DNA from: PFJX01 sp031426815
GTDB lineage: Bacteria > Pseudomonadota > Gammaproteobacteria > Burkholderiales > Thiobacillaceae
Length of the DNA: 64,000 bases
Direction: 5' to 3'
Assembly (NCBI GenBank): GCA_031426815.1
Contig: JASJPG010000034.1
Coordinates: forward strand, 62,001-126,000
The notes under the pieces are model-generated. The model searched no databases and had not been told where the DNA came from. It was given only the letters and a program-made list of their open reading frames with translations. Every line of letters starts with the position of its first letter. Position 1 is the stretch's first letter. Made by a program: the position numbers and the translations under genes. Positions 42,807 to 50,344 of this stretch are shown here, one piece after another.

Positions 42807-43166
42807 TCACCCGAGGCGTGCCACGTAGCGGGCGTAGTCGCTGCCTTCGGGGTTGACGTAAAGGTAGGGGCGGCCCGGTGCGGTGACCTCCACGCAGAGG
42901 CAACCATCGCCAATGCCACCGCCTTTGCCGCGCAGCCAATCGCGCGAGACCAGCAGACTGCGGGCAAACTCATCGAACTCGGCCGGGGTCAATTCCTTGG
43001 TTTCGGTGATGTAAACCCTGGTTTGTCCGTTGCCGCCCACCTCGCTGAGGTCGACAGGTTTGCGGGCAAAGGGCAGTCGGACGCCCAACTCCTCAACCTC
43101 GATGGCGTTGCCGCCATATTGCAAGGTGCGAGGAGTGCGTTCGATGCTGATGGTCATGGTGGTCAT
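42807..43166 (-). CDS. Tiny-gene array protein b (119 aa)
   Basis: MTTMTISIERTPRTLQYGGNAIEVEELGVRLPFARKPVDLSEVGG opens a soluble alpha/beta protein. YITETKELTPAEFDEFARSLLVSRDWLRGKGGG and VTAPGRPYLYVNPEGSDYARYVARLG follow. No family recognised. Start with GGAGAA upstream; preceded by element copy B. Confidence 0.65.
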   Translation of the reverse strand: MTTMTISIERTPRTLQYGGNAIEVEELGVRLPFARKPVDLSEVGGNGQTRVYITETKELTPAEFDEFARSLLVSRDWLRGKGGGIGDGCLCVEVTAPGRPYLYVNPEGSDYARYVARLG

Positions 43167-43205
43167 GGCGGTTCTCCTGTTGCGTTGGGGGTAATCGACA
43201 TCCGT

Positions 43206-43236
43206 ATGAACGCGCTGTGTGCCAGGGAAGCCAAGC
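43206..43236 (-). promoter_or_regulatory. 31-bp bipartite element, copy B
   Basis: Both conserved blocks exact. Ends 39 bp before the protein b start. Confidence 0.75.
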
Positions 43237-43252
43237 TTCTTTCGATTGAAAT

Positions 43253-43627
43253 TCAGAACCAGGACACATCGGATTGCATTGCGCTGGCCTGCGCCAACAA
43301 GGTGGCCACCTCGCGGAGGCGGCGCTCAACGCCCTCCTGGTCGATGCCGGGATCAAGGTAACGCAGCGACCTGCTGATGGTCGGCATGCCGGCCTGGTCA
43401 ATCACGGTGGTTGCAAACTCGACTTCCTGCGCGGCGCTAGGCAACGGGGTCGCGCCATTGAGTGCCACGAGGATGGCGCGGCGGGCCTTGGGAATTTCCG
43501 CCAGGGCAATGTGTCCGAAACCGGCCTCGACATCCATGTTCAGCAGGCCCAGGACGAGTGCGGCGTTGCGGTTGTTGTAGTTGAGGTTGATGTCTTGCTG
43601 GCGGTCGATCTGCAGGGTGATGCTCAT
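43253..43627 (-). CDS. Tiny-gene array protein c (124 aa)
   Basis: Start ATG 43627. MSITLQIDRQQDINLNYNNRNAALVLGLLNMD opens a soluble protein. A middle segment (ALAEIPKARRAILVALNGATPLPSAAQEVEF) and a Leu/Arg-rich end (EGVERRLREVATLLAQASAM) follow. No family recognised. Preceded by element copy C. Confidence 0.65.
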   Translation of the reverse strand: MSITLQIDRQQDINLNYNNRNAALVLGLLNMDVEAGFGHIALAEIPKARRAILVALNGATPLPSAAQEVEFATTVIDQAGMPTISRSLRYLDPGIDQEGVERRLREVATLLAQASAMQSDVSWF

Positions 43628-43661
43628 GGGGTGCTCTTGGGTTGGATCCAGTGATGCCAGG

Positions 43662-43692
43662 ATGAACGCGCTGTGTGCTTGATAAGCCAAGC
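43662..43692 (-). promoter_or_regulatory. 31-bp bipartite element, copy C
   Basis: Both conserved blocks exact. Ends 34 bp before the protein c start. Confidence 0.75.
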
Positions 43693-43720
43693 GCAATCAC
43701 CCGCTTTCCCGGAGTGCTGA

Positions 43721-43978
43721 TCAGCAGCTCCGCAACACCTTGATGCCCGCGTTTGCGAGGCTCAACACCGCGCTGGCAAAGGACACCTCTGCCAGCCAGG
43801 GCGCGGCCTTGGCATCCTCCAGCAACTCGTCGATGGCTTCCTTGGACTTGGCGCGCATCGCGGCACACGCGGCCTCCTGTCGCGCCGGGCTGGCGATCCT
43901 GATCTCAGGGCACAGGCGCACCAGGGTAGTCAGGGCGGCAGTACCGAGTTTTTGCCCCAGGATGTCGATGCTGTTCAT
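43721..43978 (-). CDS. Tiny-gene array protein d (85 aa)
   Basis: Start ATG 43978 overlaps the stop of the 46-residue gene (ATGA). Helical Ala-rich protein (ALTTLVRLCPEIRIASPARQEAACAAMRAKSKEAIDELLEDAKAAPWLAEVSFASAVLSLAN). No family recognised. Confidence 0.6.
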   Translation of the reverse strand: MNSIDILGQKLGTAALTTLVRLCPEIRIASPARQEAACAAMRAKSKEAIDELLEDAKAAPWLAEVSFASAVLSLANAGIKVLRSC

Positions 43979-44115
43979 TGCGCATCCTCCGGGCTGTGGC
44001 AATCGATGACATGGACCGCATCGCTGGCGAAGGCCTTGGCCTCCTCCATGCTGCGATGGTGAAAGAAGTACACCGTGCCGTCGGCGCGGGTGGCTTTGTA
44101 AAGGTGGAAGTCCAT
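43975..44115 (-). CDS. Tiny-gene array 46-residue protein
   Basis: ATG 44115 opens MDFHLYKATRADGTVYFFHHRSMEEAKAFASDA and ends with a stop overlapping protein d. GGAGCCACC serves as ribosome site. It is short, but the element copy D sits 33 bp upstream exactly as for the other array genes, which supports it. Confidence 0.6.
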   Translation of the reverse strand: MDFHLYKATRADGTVYFFHHRSMEEAKAFASDAVHVIDCHSPEDAQ

Positions 44116-44148
44116 CTGGTGGCTCCTGGGGACGTGGATGACGCCCCC

Positions 44149-44179
44149 ATGAACGCGCTGTGTGATTGAGAAGCCAAGC
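44149..44179 (-). promoter_or_regulatory. 31-bp bipartite element, copy D
   Basis: Both conserved blocks exact. Ends 33 bp before the 46-residue gene. Confidence 0.75.
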
Positions 44180-44182
44180 TAT

Positions 44183-44419
44183 TCAATTCATCGACGCCCG
44201 GCGCAATTTAAAGACATGGGCCAGAACATCGGCGTCAAACCCGTAGGCCTCGATGTTGATGCGGTTCATGCCTTCGCGTTCAAGGATGCGCCAGCGTTGG
44301 GCATCGTTCTCGGCGCCCGCGACTTCGACCATGAGGGAGTTCAGATAAGCGTCCTCCTCGGCGTTGAGCGGGCGCGGCTGCGCGCGAAGCGATTCCATGA
44401 TTTGGATGAGATTCGGCAT
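44183..44419 (-). CDS. Tiny-gene array protein e (78 aa)
   Basis: Start ATG 44419 with GGGAG nine bases upstream; an in-frame ATG at 44434 is less likely. MPNLIQIMESLRAQPRPLNAEEDAYLNSLMVEVAGAENDAQRWRILEREGMNRI is helical and acidic. It follows the DUF3489 gene directly, without its own element, so it belongs to the transcript from copy E. Confidence 0.6.
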   Translation of the reverse strand: MPNLIQIMESLRAQPRPLNAEEDAYLNSLMVEVAGAENDAQRWRILEREGMNRINIEAYGFDADVLAHVFKLRRASMN

Positions 44420-44434
44420 GGTCGTGGCTCCCAT

Positions 44435-44953
44435 TCAACCTACGCGATAGACCCGCTCGCCGCCCTGGACCTTCTCCGAGATCAGGTTCAGGCCCAGCTT
44501 CTTCTTGAACGCCCCGGCGAAGGTGCCGCGCACCGTGTGCGCCTGCCAGCCCGTGGCGGCCATGACCTGGGGAATCGTCGCCCCCTCGGCGCGCTTCAGC
44601 ATCGCGACCACTTGTGCCTGCTTGCTGTTCTCGCGGGTGTGGGGCTTCGCCTCCTTGACTGTGTCCGGCCAAGTCGCTTCGGCGGCGGCGACATCGGCCT
44701 CCAGGGCGGCGTCTTTGACAGGTTCCGGATCATGGGCCGGGCGGCTGCGGCCGATGGCGGCGTAGCCGTCGTCGGTGAGGAGGTGTTTGCCGTTTTGCTC
44801 GACGATCAGTCCGCGCGAGGTGAGTCCGCCGAATACTTTGACCCGCGCGCCACCCCGCAGGGTGGGCGGCAGGGGTTCGATGTCGCCATCCGGACGGTAG
44901 GCGGCCTGGGTCAGGATGGTGGTTTGGGATTCGGTCAGTTTGATGGTGGTCAT
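44435..44953 (-). CDS. DUF3489 protein of the tiny-gene array
   Basis: Start ATG 44953; 172 residues. The N-terminal half (TTIKLTESQTTILTQAAYRPDGDIEPLPPTLRGGARVKVFGGLTSRGLIVEQNG) is winged-helix-like. The C-terminal DUF3489 is SKQAQVVAMLKRAEGATIPQVMAATGWQAHTVRGTFAGAFKKKLGLNL, another helix-turn-helix. Proteins with DUF3489 are often encoded near DUF2924 and serine recombinases in proteobacteria, consistent with a link to the 15.5-17.9 kb module. Probably a DNA-binding regulator; target unknown. Confidence 0.85.
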   Translation of the reverse strand: MTTIKLTESQTTILTQAAYRPDGDIEPLPPTLRGGARVKVFGGLTSRGLIVEQNGKHLLTDDGYAAIGRSRPAHDPEPVKDAALEADVAAAEATWPDTVKEAKPHTRENSKQAQVVAMLKRAEGATIPQVMAATGWQAHTVRGTFAGAFKKKLGLNLISEKVQGGERVYRVG

Positions 44954-44984
44954 GTCGTACTCCTTGCTGGTTGATGGTGATGTG

Positions 44985-45015
44985 ATGAACGCGCTGTTCC
45001 GAGGTGAAGCCAAGC
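44985..45015 (-). promoter_or_regulatory. 31-bp bipartite element, copy E
   Basis: Both conserved blocks exact. Ends 31 bp before the DUF3489 start. GAAGCCA pairs with TGGCTTC at 45024-45030. Confidence 0.75.
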
Positions 45016-45037
45016 GTTTCGTCTGGCTTCGATCCGT

Positions 45038-45247
45038 TCAGTCGCCACTAGCGATTTCCTGCTCGGAGGGACGCGACACGTTCATGCCGACTTCGACACC
45101 TGCTTTGAATGCAGCTTCCAGTGCGTCGCGGATGCTCCAGACCGCCAAGTCGTGGAAATCGAGGCGATCCGAGTGGCGGGTTTCCAGGGTGTCGATGCGC
45201 AGGTGTTTCTGGGCGATCAGGGTGTAAATGCTGTCGATCTGGGTCAT
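45038..45247 (-). CDS. Tiny-gene array protein g (DUF6900-like, 69 aa)
   Basis: MTQIDSIYTLIAQKHLRIDTLETRHSDRLDFHDLAVWSIRDALEAAFKAGVEVG resembles DUF6900, a short phage and plasmid domain of unknown role with the core LETRxSDxLDFHDxAVW. Preceded by element copy F. Confidence 0.7.
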   Translation of the reverse strand: MTQIDSIYTLIAQKHLRIDTLETRHSDRLDFHDLAVWSIRDALEAAFKAGVEVGMNVSRPSEQEIASGD

Positions 45248-45282
45248 GGTCGTGTCCTGGTGACGTCGTTGATGGTGATTGG

Positions 45283-45313
45283 ATGAACGCGCTGTGGTGG
45301 ATTGAAGCCAAGC
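45283..45313 (-). promoter_or_regulatory. 31-bp bipartite element, copy F with perfect inverted arm
   Basis: Both conserved blocks exact. Ends 35 bp before protein g. GAAGCCAAGC (45304-45313) faces a perfect GCTTGGCTTC (45321-45330) across seven bases, so a 10-bp hairpin sits between the upstream gene's stop and this promoter. Confidence 0.78.
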
Positions 45314-45334
45314 ACTTTCCGCTTGGCTTCGCCT

Positions 45335-45598
45335 TCAGGATTCCTGGCCCGTCGAACGTTTGAGGACATCGCGGGCGATGCGATCGACGTAAATGTCTCC
45401 ACTGGCGATGGCCTCGAGCAACTCGCTGTCGAGCGTGCCAACCAAAGCCATGCGCCGGCGTTCGAGTTCGCTGCGTGCGAGGCGCTGCCAATCGTCGAAT
45501 TCCATCAACTGCTGGAGTTTCTCGGGGTGGCCCCGGCCGTAACCGGTGAGGTAATTGAAGAGGCGTTCGGCGAGATCTTGAGGGCTGGTGGTTTCCAT
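45335..45598 (-). CDS. Tiny-gene array protein h (87 aa)
   Basis: Start ATG 45598. METTSPQDLAERLFNYLTGYGRGHPEKLQQLMEFDDWQRLARSELERRRMALVGTLDSELLEAIASGD is helical and charged. No family recognised. Preceded by element copy G. Confidence 0.65.
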   Translation of the reverse strand: METTSPQDLAERLFNYLTGYGRGHPEKLQQLMEFDDWQRLARSELERRRMALVGTLDSELLEAIASGDIYVDRIARDVLKRSTGQES

Positions 45599-45631
45599 GG
45601 CGTGCTCCTGGATGGGGGTGATGGTGATGGG

Positions 45632-45662
45632 ATGAACGCGCTGTTCAAGCGGGAAGCCAAGC
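45632..45662 (-). promoter_or_regulatory. 31-bp bipartite element, copy G
   Basis: Both conserved blocks exact. Ends 33 bp before protein h. GGAAGCC pairs with GGCTTCC at 45673-45679. Confidence 0.75.
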
Positions 45663-45687
45663 ATTTCGCAGGGCTTCCCGATCTCGA

Positions 45688-45960
45688 TCAGGCCTCGTCG
45701 TCCTTGTCCTCGGCAGCCGCTTCGATTTCCGCGATGGTGTCTTCCATCGAGCACATGGAGCCGCCCAGGTAAGCGTGGTCGTTGGTCAGGGCGATCCTGG
45801 CGTGGGCGAGCCAGTAGGACTCGGCCCGTTGCAGGGTCATCTCCTGGCCGCTTTGCAAGATCAGTGTCTTGGCTTGCTCCAGGCACTCCAGCATCTGCGC
45901 CTGGATCTCGCGCAGTTCATCGACGAGTTCCTGGCGTTTCTCGGGGGTTTGCGTGGTCAT
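45688..45960 (-). CDS. Tiny-gene array protein i (90 aa)
   Basis: Start ATG 45960. MTTQTPEKRQELVDELREIQAQMLECLEQAKTLILQSGQEMTLQRAESYWLAHARIAL is a long helix likely to form a coiled coil. An acidic end (MEDTIAEIEAAAEDKDDEA) follows. No family recognised. Preceded by element copy H and first in the leftward array, back to back with the packaging genes. Confidence 0.65.
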   Translation of the reverse strand: MTTQTPEKRQELVDELREIQAQMLECLEQAKTLILQSGQEMTLQRAESYWLAHARIALTNDHAYLGGSMCSMEDTIAEIEAAAEDKDDEA

Positions 45961-45994
45961 GTTCGTCTCCGTGGACGTGGTTGATGGTGTGGTC

Positions 45995-46025
45995 ATGAAC
46001 GCGCTGTGCCAGAGACAAGCCAAGC
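45995..46025 (-). promoter_or_regulatory. 31-bp bipartite element, copy H
   Basis: Both conserved blocks exact. Ends 34 bp before protein i. It lies 40 bp before the rightward terminase gene, so it marks the divergent boundary. Confidence 0.75.
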
Positions 46026-46064
46026 TCTATCTCGATCAAAACCATCAATTTTTAGCTGGATCTC

Positions 46065-46601
46065 ATGGGTCTCTCGATTCGCGCCTACGCCCGCCATCGG
46101 GGGGTGTCCGACACCGCCGTTCACAAGGCGATCCGCGCCGGCCGCATCACGCCCGAGGCGGATGGCACGCTGGATCCGGACAAGGTCGATCGGGAGTGGA
46201 ACAAGAACACCGAGGCCCCTGTCCCGGGCACCCAACGCCGGGCCGAAACCATCTCGATCAAGGAAGCGCCGGCATCGGCCGAGCCGCAAACGCCCACCCT
46301 GGGCACCGGCGGCACTTCGCTGTTGCAGGCGCGCACGGTCAACGAAGTGGTCAAGGCGCAGACCAACAAGGTGCGTCTGGCGCGGTTGAAGGGCGACCTG
46401 GTCGACCGCTCCCAGGCCATCGCCCACGTCTTCCAGCTGGCGCGCAATGAACGCGACGCTTGGCTCAACTGGCCGGCGCGCGTGTCGGCGCAGATGGCGG
46501 CCACGCTCGGCATGGACGCCCACGCCCTGCACATCGCCCTGGATGAGGCGGTGCGTACACACCTGATGGAACTGGGCGAACTGCGGCCCAAGGTGGATTG
46601 A
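46065..46601 (+). CDS. Terminase small subunit (Nu1-like)
   Basis: A 178-residue protein. The N-terminal winged HTH (MGLSIRAYARHRGVSDTAVHKAIRAGRITPEADGTLDPDKVDREW) is that of Nu1-type DNA-recognition subunits. A flexible Pro/Thr-rich linker (residues 55-85) precedes the assembly helices (NEVVKAQTNKVRLARLKGDLVDRSQAIAHVFQLARNERDAWLNWPARV). It binds the packaging site and recruits the large subunit, whose gene overlaps it (TGATG). Confidence 0.88.
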   Translation: MGLSIRAYARHRGVSDTAVHKAIRAGRITPEADGTLDPDKVDREWNKNTEAPVPGTQRRAETISIKEAPASAEPQTPTLGTGGTSLLQARTVNEVVKAQTNKVRLARLKGDLVDRSQAIAHVFQLARNERDAWLNWPARVSAQMAATLGMDAHALHIALDEAVRTHLMELGELRPKVD

Positions 46602-48574
46602 TGGAATACGAAGGTGGCATCGAGATAGAACGCGCCTGGCGCGAGGGGCTGACCCCGGATCCGATGCTGACCCTGTCGGAATGGGCCGACCGGCACCGGG
46701 TGCTGTCCAGCAAGTCCTCCTCGGAACCAGGGCGCTGGCGCACCAGCCGCACGCCGTATCTGAAGGAAATCATGGACTGCCTGTCGCCGACGTCGCCGAT
46801 CGAACGCATTGTGTTCATGGCCGGCGGCCAGCTGGGCAAGACCGAATGCGGCAACAACTGGATCGGCTACGTGATCCACCATGCGCCCGGTCCGATGATG
46901 GCGGTGTCGCCGACGGTGGAGATGGCCAAGCGCAACTCCAAGCAGCGCATCGATCCGCTGATCGAGGAGTCGCCAACGCTGAAGGAACTGATCTCGCCGG
47001 CCCGCAGTCGGGATTCCGGCAACACCATCCTGGCCAAGGAATTCAGGGGCGGCGTGCTGGTGATGACCGGAGCGAACAGCGCCGTCGGATTGCGAAGCAT
47101 GCCGGTGCGTTACCTGTTCCTCGACGAGGTGGATGGTTACCCCCTGGACGTCGATGGTGAGGGTGACGCGATTTCTCTCGCCGAGGCCCGCACCCGTACC
47201 TTCGCGCGGCGCAAGATCTTCATCGTATCCACCCCGACCATCGCCGGGGTGTCGGCCATCGAGCGCGAGTACGAGGCGTCCGACCAGCGCCGCTACTTCG
47301 TGCCCTGCCCTCACTGTGGACACCGCCAGTGGCTGCGCTTCGAGCAACTGCGCTGGGACAAGAAACATCCCGAGACGGCGGCCTATGTCTGCGAGACCTG
47401 CGACACCGCCATCGCCGAACATCACAAGACCGCGATGCTGGCGGCGGGTGAGTGGCGCGCAATGGGAACAAGTAATGGAAAGACGGCAGGCTTCCACCTG
47501 TCGTCGCTCTACAGCCCGATCGGCTGGCGCTCCTGGCGCGACATCGCCGCCGCCTGGGAATCCTCTGTGAACAAGGAATCCGGATCAGCCAGCGCCATCA
47601 AGACCTTCAAGAACACGGAACTGGGCGAGACCTGGATCGAGGAAGGCGAGGCGCCAGACTGGCAGCGCTTGCTGGAGCGGCGCGAGGATTACCGCATCGG
47701 ATCCATCCCTGTCGGCGGCCTGCTGCTGGTGGGCGGGGCCGACGTGCAGAAGGATCGTATCGAGGCCTCGATCTGGGCATTCGGGCGCGGCAAGGAAGCG
47801 TGGCTCATCGAGCACCGAGTGCTGATGGGCGACACCGCGCGGGACACGGTCTGGCGTCAGTTGGCCCAGATACTGACCGAATCCTGGACCCATGCCTCGG
47901 GCGCACAGATGCCGCTGGCCCGTATCGCCCTGGATACCGGCTTCGCCACCCAGGAGGCCTACGCCTTCGTGCGCGCGGCAAAGGACCACCGGCTGATGGC
48001 GGTGAAGGGCGTGCCGCGTGGGGCGGCCCTGATCGGCACGCCCACGGCGGTCGACGTGACCCAGGCCGGCAAGAAGCTGCGCCGTGGCATCAAGGTCTAT
48101 TCGGTGGCGGTGGGCATCGCCAAGCTGGAGTTCTACAACGCATTGCGCAAAGCCGCCGAGGTGGAAGAGGACGGCGTCACTGTTCGCTACCCCACAGGTT
48201 TCGTGCATCTGCCGAAGGTGGATGCCGAGTTCATCCAGCAACTCTGCGCCGAACAATTGATCACCCGCCGCAACCGCAACGGCTTCCCGGTGCGGGAGTG
48301 GCAGAAGACCCGCGAGCGCAACGAGGCGCTGGACTGCTACGTCTACGCCCGCGCCGCTGCTGCTGCCGCAGGGCTGGACCGCTTCGAGGAACGCCATTGG
48401 CGGGAACTGGAGCGGCAACTTGGACTGCCACCAGGACTACCGCCGCCAACTGGCGAGCCACCGATAGAAACACCAACCGACCAATTCACTGAGGCCACCC
48501 ATCGCGGTGGCCTCAGTGCTTCTGGAATCCCGAAACCCGCGCGGCGCGTCATCAAAAGCCGCTGGATCGGGTGA
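46601..48574 (+). CDS. Terminase large subunit (gpA family)
   Basis: A 657-residue packaging motor. The ATPase has an atypical Walker A AGGQLGKTEC (74-83), as in gpA, Walker B YLFLDEVD near 170 and the coupling motif KIFIVSTPT near 205. A zinc-knuckle CPHCGHRQW...CETCDTA (about 235-270) and a C-terminal nuclease domain (VGGADVQKDRIEASIWAFGRG..., with acidic residues) follow. It cuts concatemers at cos and pumps DNA into the prohead. Confidence 0.95.
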   Translation: MEYEGGIEIERAWREGLTPDPMLTLSEWADRHRVLSSKSSSEPGRWRTSRTPYLKEIMDCLSPTSPIERIVFMAGGQLGKTECGNNWIGYVIHHAPGPMMAVSPTVEMAKRNSKQRIDPLIEESPTLKELISPARSRDSGNTILAKEFRGGVLVMTGANSAVGLRSMPVRYLFLDEVDGYPLDVDGEGDAISLAEARTRTFARRKIFIVSTPTIAGVSAIEREYEASDQRRYFVPCPHCGHRQWLRFEQLRWDKKHPETAAYVCETCDTAIAEHHKTAMLAAGEWRAMGTSNGKTAGFHLSSLYSPIGWRSWRDIAAAWESSVNKESGSASAIKTFKNTELGETWIEEGEAPDWQRLLERREDYRIGSIPVGGLLLVGGADVQKDRIEASIWAFGRGKEAWLIEHRVLMGDTARDTVWRQLAQILTESWTHASGAQMPLARIALDTGFATQEAYAFVRAAKDHRLMAVKGVPRGAALIGTPTAVDVTQAGKKLRRGIKVYSVAVGIAKLEFYNALRKAAEVEEDGVTVRYPTGFVHLPKVDAEFIQQLCAEQLITRRNRNGFPVREWQKTRERNEALDCYVYARAAAAAAGLDRFEERHWRELERQLGLPPGLPPPTGEPPIETPTDQFTEATHRGGLSASGIPKPARRVIKSRWIG

Positions 48575-48622
48575 TGTGGGCGTCTTGCCCAAAACCTTCA
48601 ATCTTCAATAAGGAAACACACC

Positions 48623-49114
48623 ATGAGTTTGCAAACCCAGATCCAGAGCTTTGTCCTGCGCGCAGCCCAGGAATTCAACGCGGTCTCCACCAAGATCGGC
48701 TCGCTGGCCTCCCTGTCCACCACTGACAAGACCAGCCTGGTATCGGCCATCAACGAACTGAAGAACGCGGTCAATGCGTCCACCAGCATCGATGACAGCG
48801 CGATCACCACCAGCACCACCTACTCGTCTTCCAAGATCGTCGGCCTGCTTGACGCATTGAAGGCTGACATCCTGGGTGGCGCCGATGCCGCGTTCGACAC
48901 CTTGCTGGAAATCCAGCAGGCCATCCAGACCGGTGAGAGCGCTGCCACTGCGCTGCTGGATGCCGTCAACAAGCGCGTTCGCTATGACGCGGCCCAGGCA
49001 CTGACCGCGCCTGAACAGGCTCAGGCCCGCAGCAACATCGGTGCGGTCGCCGCCGCCGATGTGGGCGACACCGCCTTCGACTTCGTCGCTGCCTTCGAAG
49101 CCGCTCTGATCTAA
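48623..49114 (+). CDS. Tail-fibre-like phage protein
   Basis: A 163-residue protein. TDKTSLVSAINELKNAVN is a repeated motif of phage fibre and baseplate-spike shafts, and AQALTAPEQAQARSNIGA is also typical of them. The protein is Ser/Thr/Ala-rich with no Cys. It follows the terminase by 48 bases with AAGGAA upstream. A hairpin (CCTGCCCG/CGGGCAGG) at 49116-49147 follows. The position inside the head module is unusual for a fibre. Confidence 0.7.
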   Translation: MSLQTQIQSFVLRAAQEFNAVSTKIGSLASLSTTDKTSLVSAINELKNAVNASTSIDDSAITTSTTYSSSKIVGLLDALKADILGGADAAFDTLLEIQQAIQTGESAATALLDAVNKRVRYDAAQALTAPEQAQARSNIGAVAAADVGDTAFDFVAAFEAALI

Positions 49115-49178
49115 ACCTGCCCGCCCGGTTTCCTGCCATCGGGCAGGCCGGGCTCCCAATTCTTGATCGAGGCATCTC

Positions 49179-49955
49179 ATGAGCACACTCGACACCCATC
49201 TGGGCACGGTTCGCGACTGGATCACCCAACTGCGGCTCGGCAATCCCACCACGCCGATTCCCGCTGTATTGCCTGGCAGTCGGCAAACCCTGGATCTGGG
49301 CCCCGGTGAAACCCTGGAGATCGTCCATGCCAACGATCCGGAATATCAACGCCTGCTCTCCCTGGCGGAACAGGTCATTGAGCCGGGTGGCAGCCTGATT
49401 CCTGTGATGACGGGGAACACCTCGTCCCAGTGCACGATATCTGCGTCGACGACCCATCCCACCATTGCCGGACCCTGGCGTGCCGTTGATGGCAATCTCG
49501 CCATGCACTGGACAGCCGGTTCTTACCTCACCAGTGGCTGGTGGCGCTGCTGTTTCCCGACACCCAAAAACCTGCTGAGCTACGCCATGACCTCGCGCAG
49601 CGTATATGGCGACAGTGCGCCACGAGACTGGACACTGCGCGGCTCCTTTGACGGGGTGAACTGGACGCAGGTGGACGCGCGTACCGGTGTGACCTGGAGC
49701 AACAGTCAGCGACGTGAATTCAGCCTGTCCCAATCAGCCAGTTTTACTTGCTGGGAGATCAACGTCACGGCAACCGCCAGGCCGGACTACGAAGGTGCCC
49801 TGGCCATCGCCGAAGTTCAGTTTTACGCCCCGCCCACGCAACGCATCCTGGTCCCCTCGCCACAGAACTACCAGATCGAGTATCAGGGTGACCGCACGCT
49901 GATCAAGCGCCTTGCCGCCGAGCGTCGCCTGCTGACCGCCACGGTGCGCCTGTGA
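49179..49955 (+). CDS. Discoidin/F5-8C-like carbohydrate-binding phage protein
   Basis: A 258-residue protein. The N-terminal segment (about 1-70) is an attachment domain. The central segment (about 75-220) has the discoidin-type jelly roll: GPWRAVDGNLAMHWTAG, FPTPKNLLSYAMTSRS, PRDWTLRGSFDGVNWTQVDARTGVTWSNSQRREFSL and ITVTA-like INVTATARPDYEGALAIAEVQFYA. Such domains bind sugars at the cell surface and are found on phage fibres. Probably part of the receptor-binding apparatus. It overlaps the next gene (TGATG). Confidence 0.75.
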   Translation: MSTLDTHLGTVRDWITQLRLGNPTTPIPAVLPGSRQTLDLGPGETLEIVHANDPEYQRLLSLAEQVIEPGGSLIPVMTGNTSSQCTISASTTHPTIAGPWRAVDGNLAMHWTAGSYLTSGWWRCCFPTPKNLLSYAMTSRSVYGDSAPRDWTLRGSFDGVNWTQVDARTGVTWSNSQRREFSLSQSASFTCWEINVTATARPDYEGALAIAEVQFYAPPTQRILVPSPQNYQIEYQGDRTLIKRLAAERRLLTATVRL

Positions 49956-50344
49956 TGATGACCCTGGCGCAGCACATCGCGGCCCTCGCCACGCGCATCG
50001 GCCAGGAACTGAAGGCCCGGGTGACCCCTGAGCATCCAGGCCTCGCCCGCGCCTGGGTGTGCTTTGGGTGGGTACGGGGTGAGGTTGTGGTCCACGCCGG
50101 GCACAACGTGAAGAAGGTCATGCGCTTGTCCCCCGGCAAATATCGGGTGGTCTTCGCCGAATCCATGCCCGACGAGCACTACTGCTGGTTGGCTTTCGCT
50201 CGCAACAGCGACAAGTCCATGAAGATGGCCGCCGCCCGGGTGAGTTGCGATGACAAGACGACCGACGACGTCGAACTGGTCTGCGCCACGCCCTCCGGCA
50301 CGCTGGCCGATTCCAGTGAGATCAACGTCGTGGTGTACCGCTGA
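49955..50344 (+). CDS. Phage hypothetical protein next to the discoidin-like fibre
   Basis: A 129-residue protein, taken from the first of two consecutive ATGs. The core WVCFGWVRGEVVVHAGHNVKKVMRLSPGKYRVVFAESMPDEHYCWLAFARNSD looks like a beta-rich tip domain of tail-fibre proteins. DSSEINVVVYR ends it. Probably belongs with the two preceding fibre-like proteins; no family recognised. Confidence 0.6.
   Translation: MMTLAQHIAALATRIGQELKARVTPEHPGLARAWVCFGWVRGEVVVHAGHNVKKVMRLSPGKYRVVFAESMPDEHYCWLAFARNSDKSMKMAAARVSCDDKTTDDVELVCATPSGTLADSSEINVVVYR

Noticed and set aside
42746..46025. Rightward mini-ORFs starting at each element (MNALC, MNALF, MNALW)
   Set aside because: The ATG of the element opens a frame, but the nine-base spacer contains stops in several copies and has no codon-like conservation, so the signal is DNA-level.
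42746..46025. Leftward peptide LGFxxxQRVH encoded by each element
   Set aside because: The element reads this way in one frame, but the frame is not linked to a start and ribosome site in most copies. Only copy I lies within a likely gene.
42746..46025. CRISPR array
   Set aside because: The repeats are 300-800 bp apart with genes between them, and no cas gene is present in the window.
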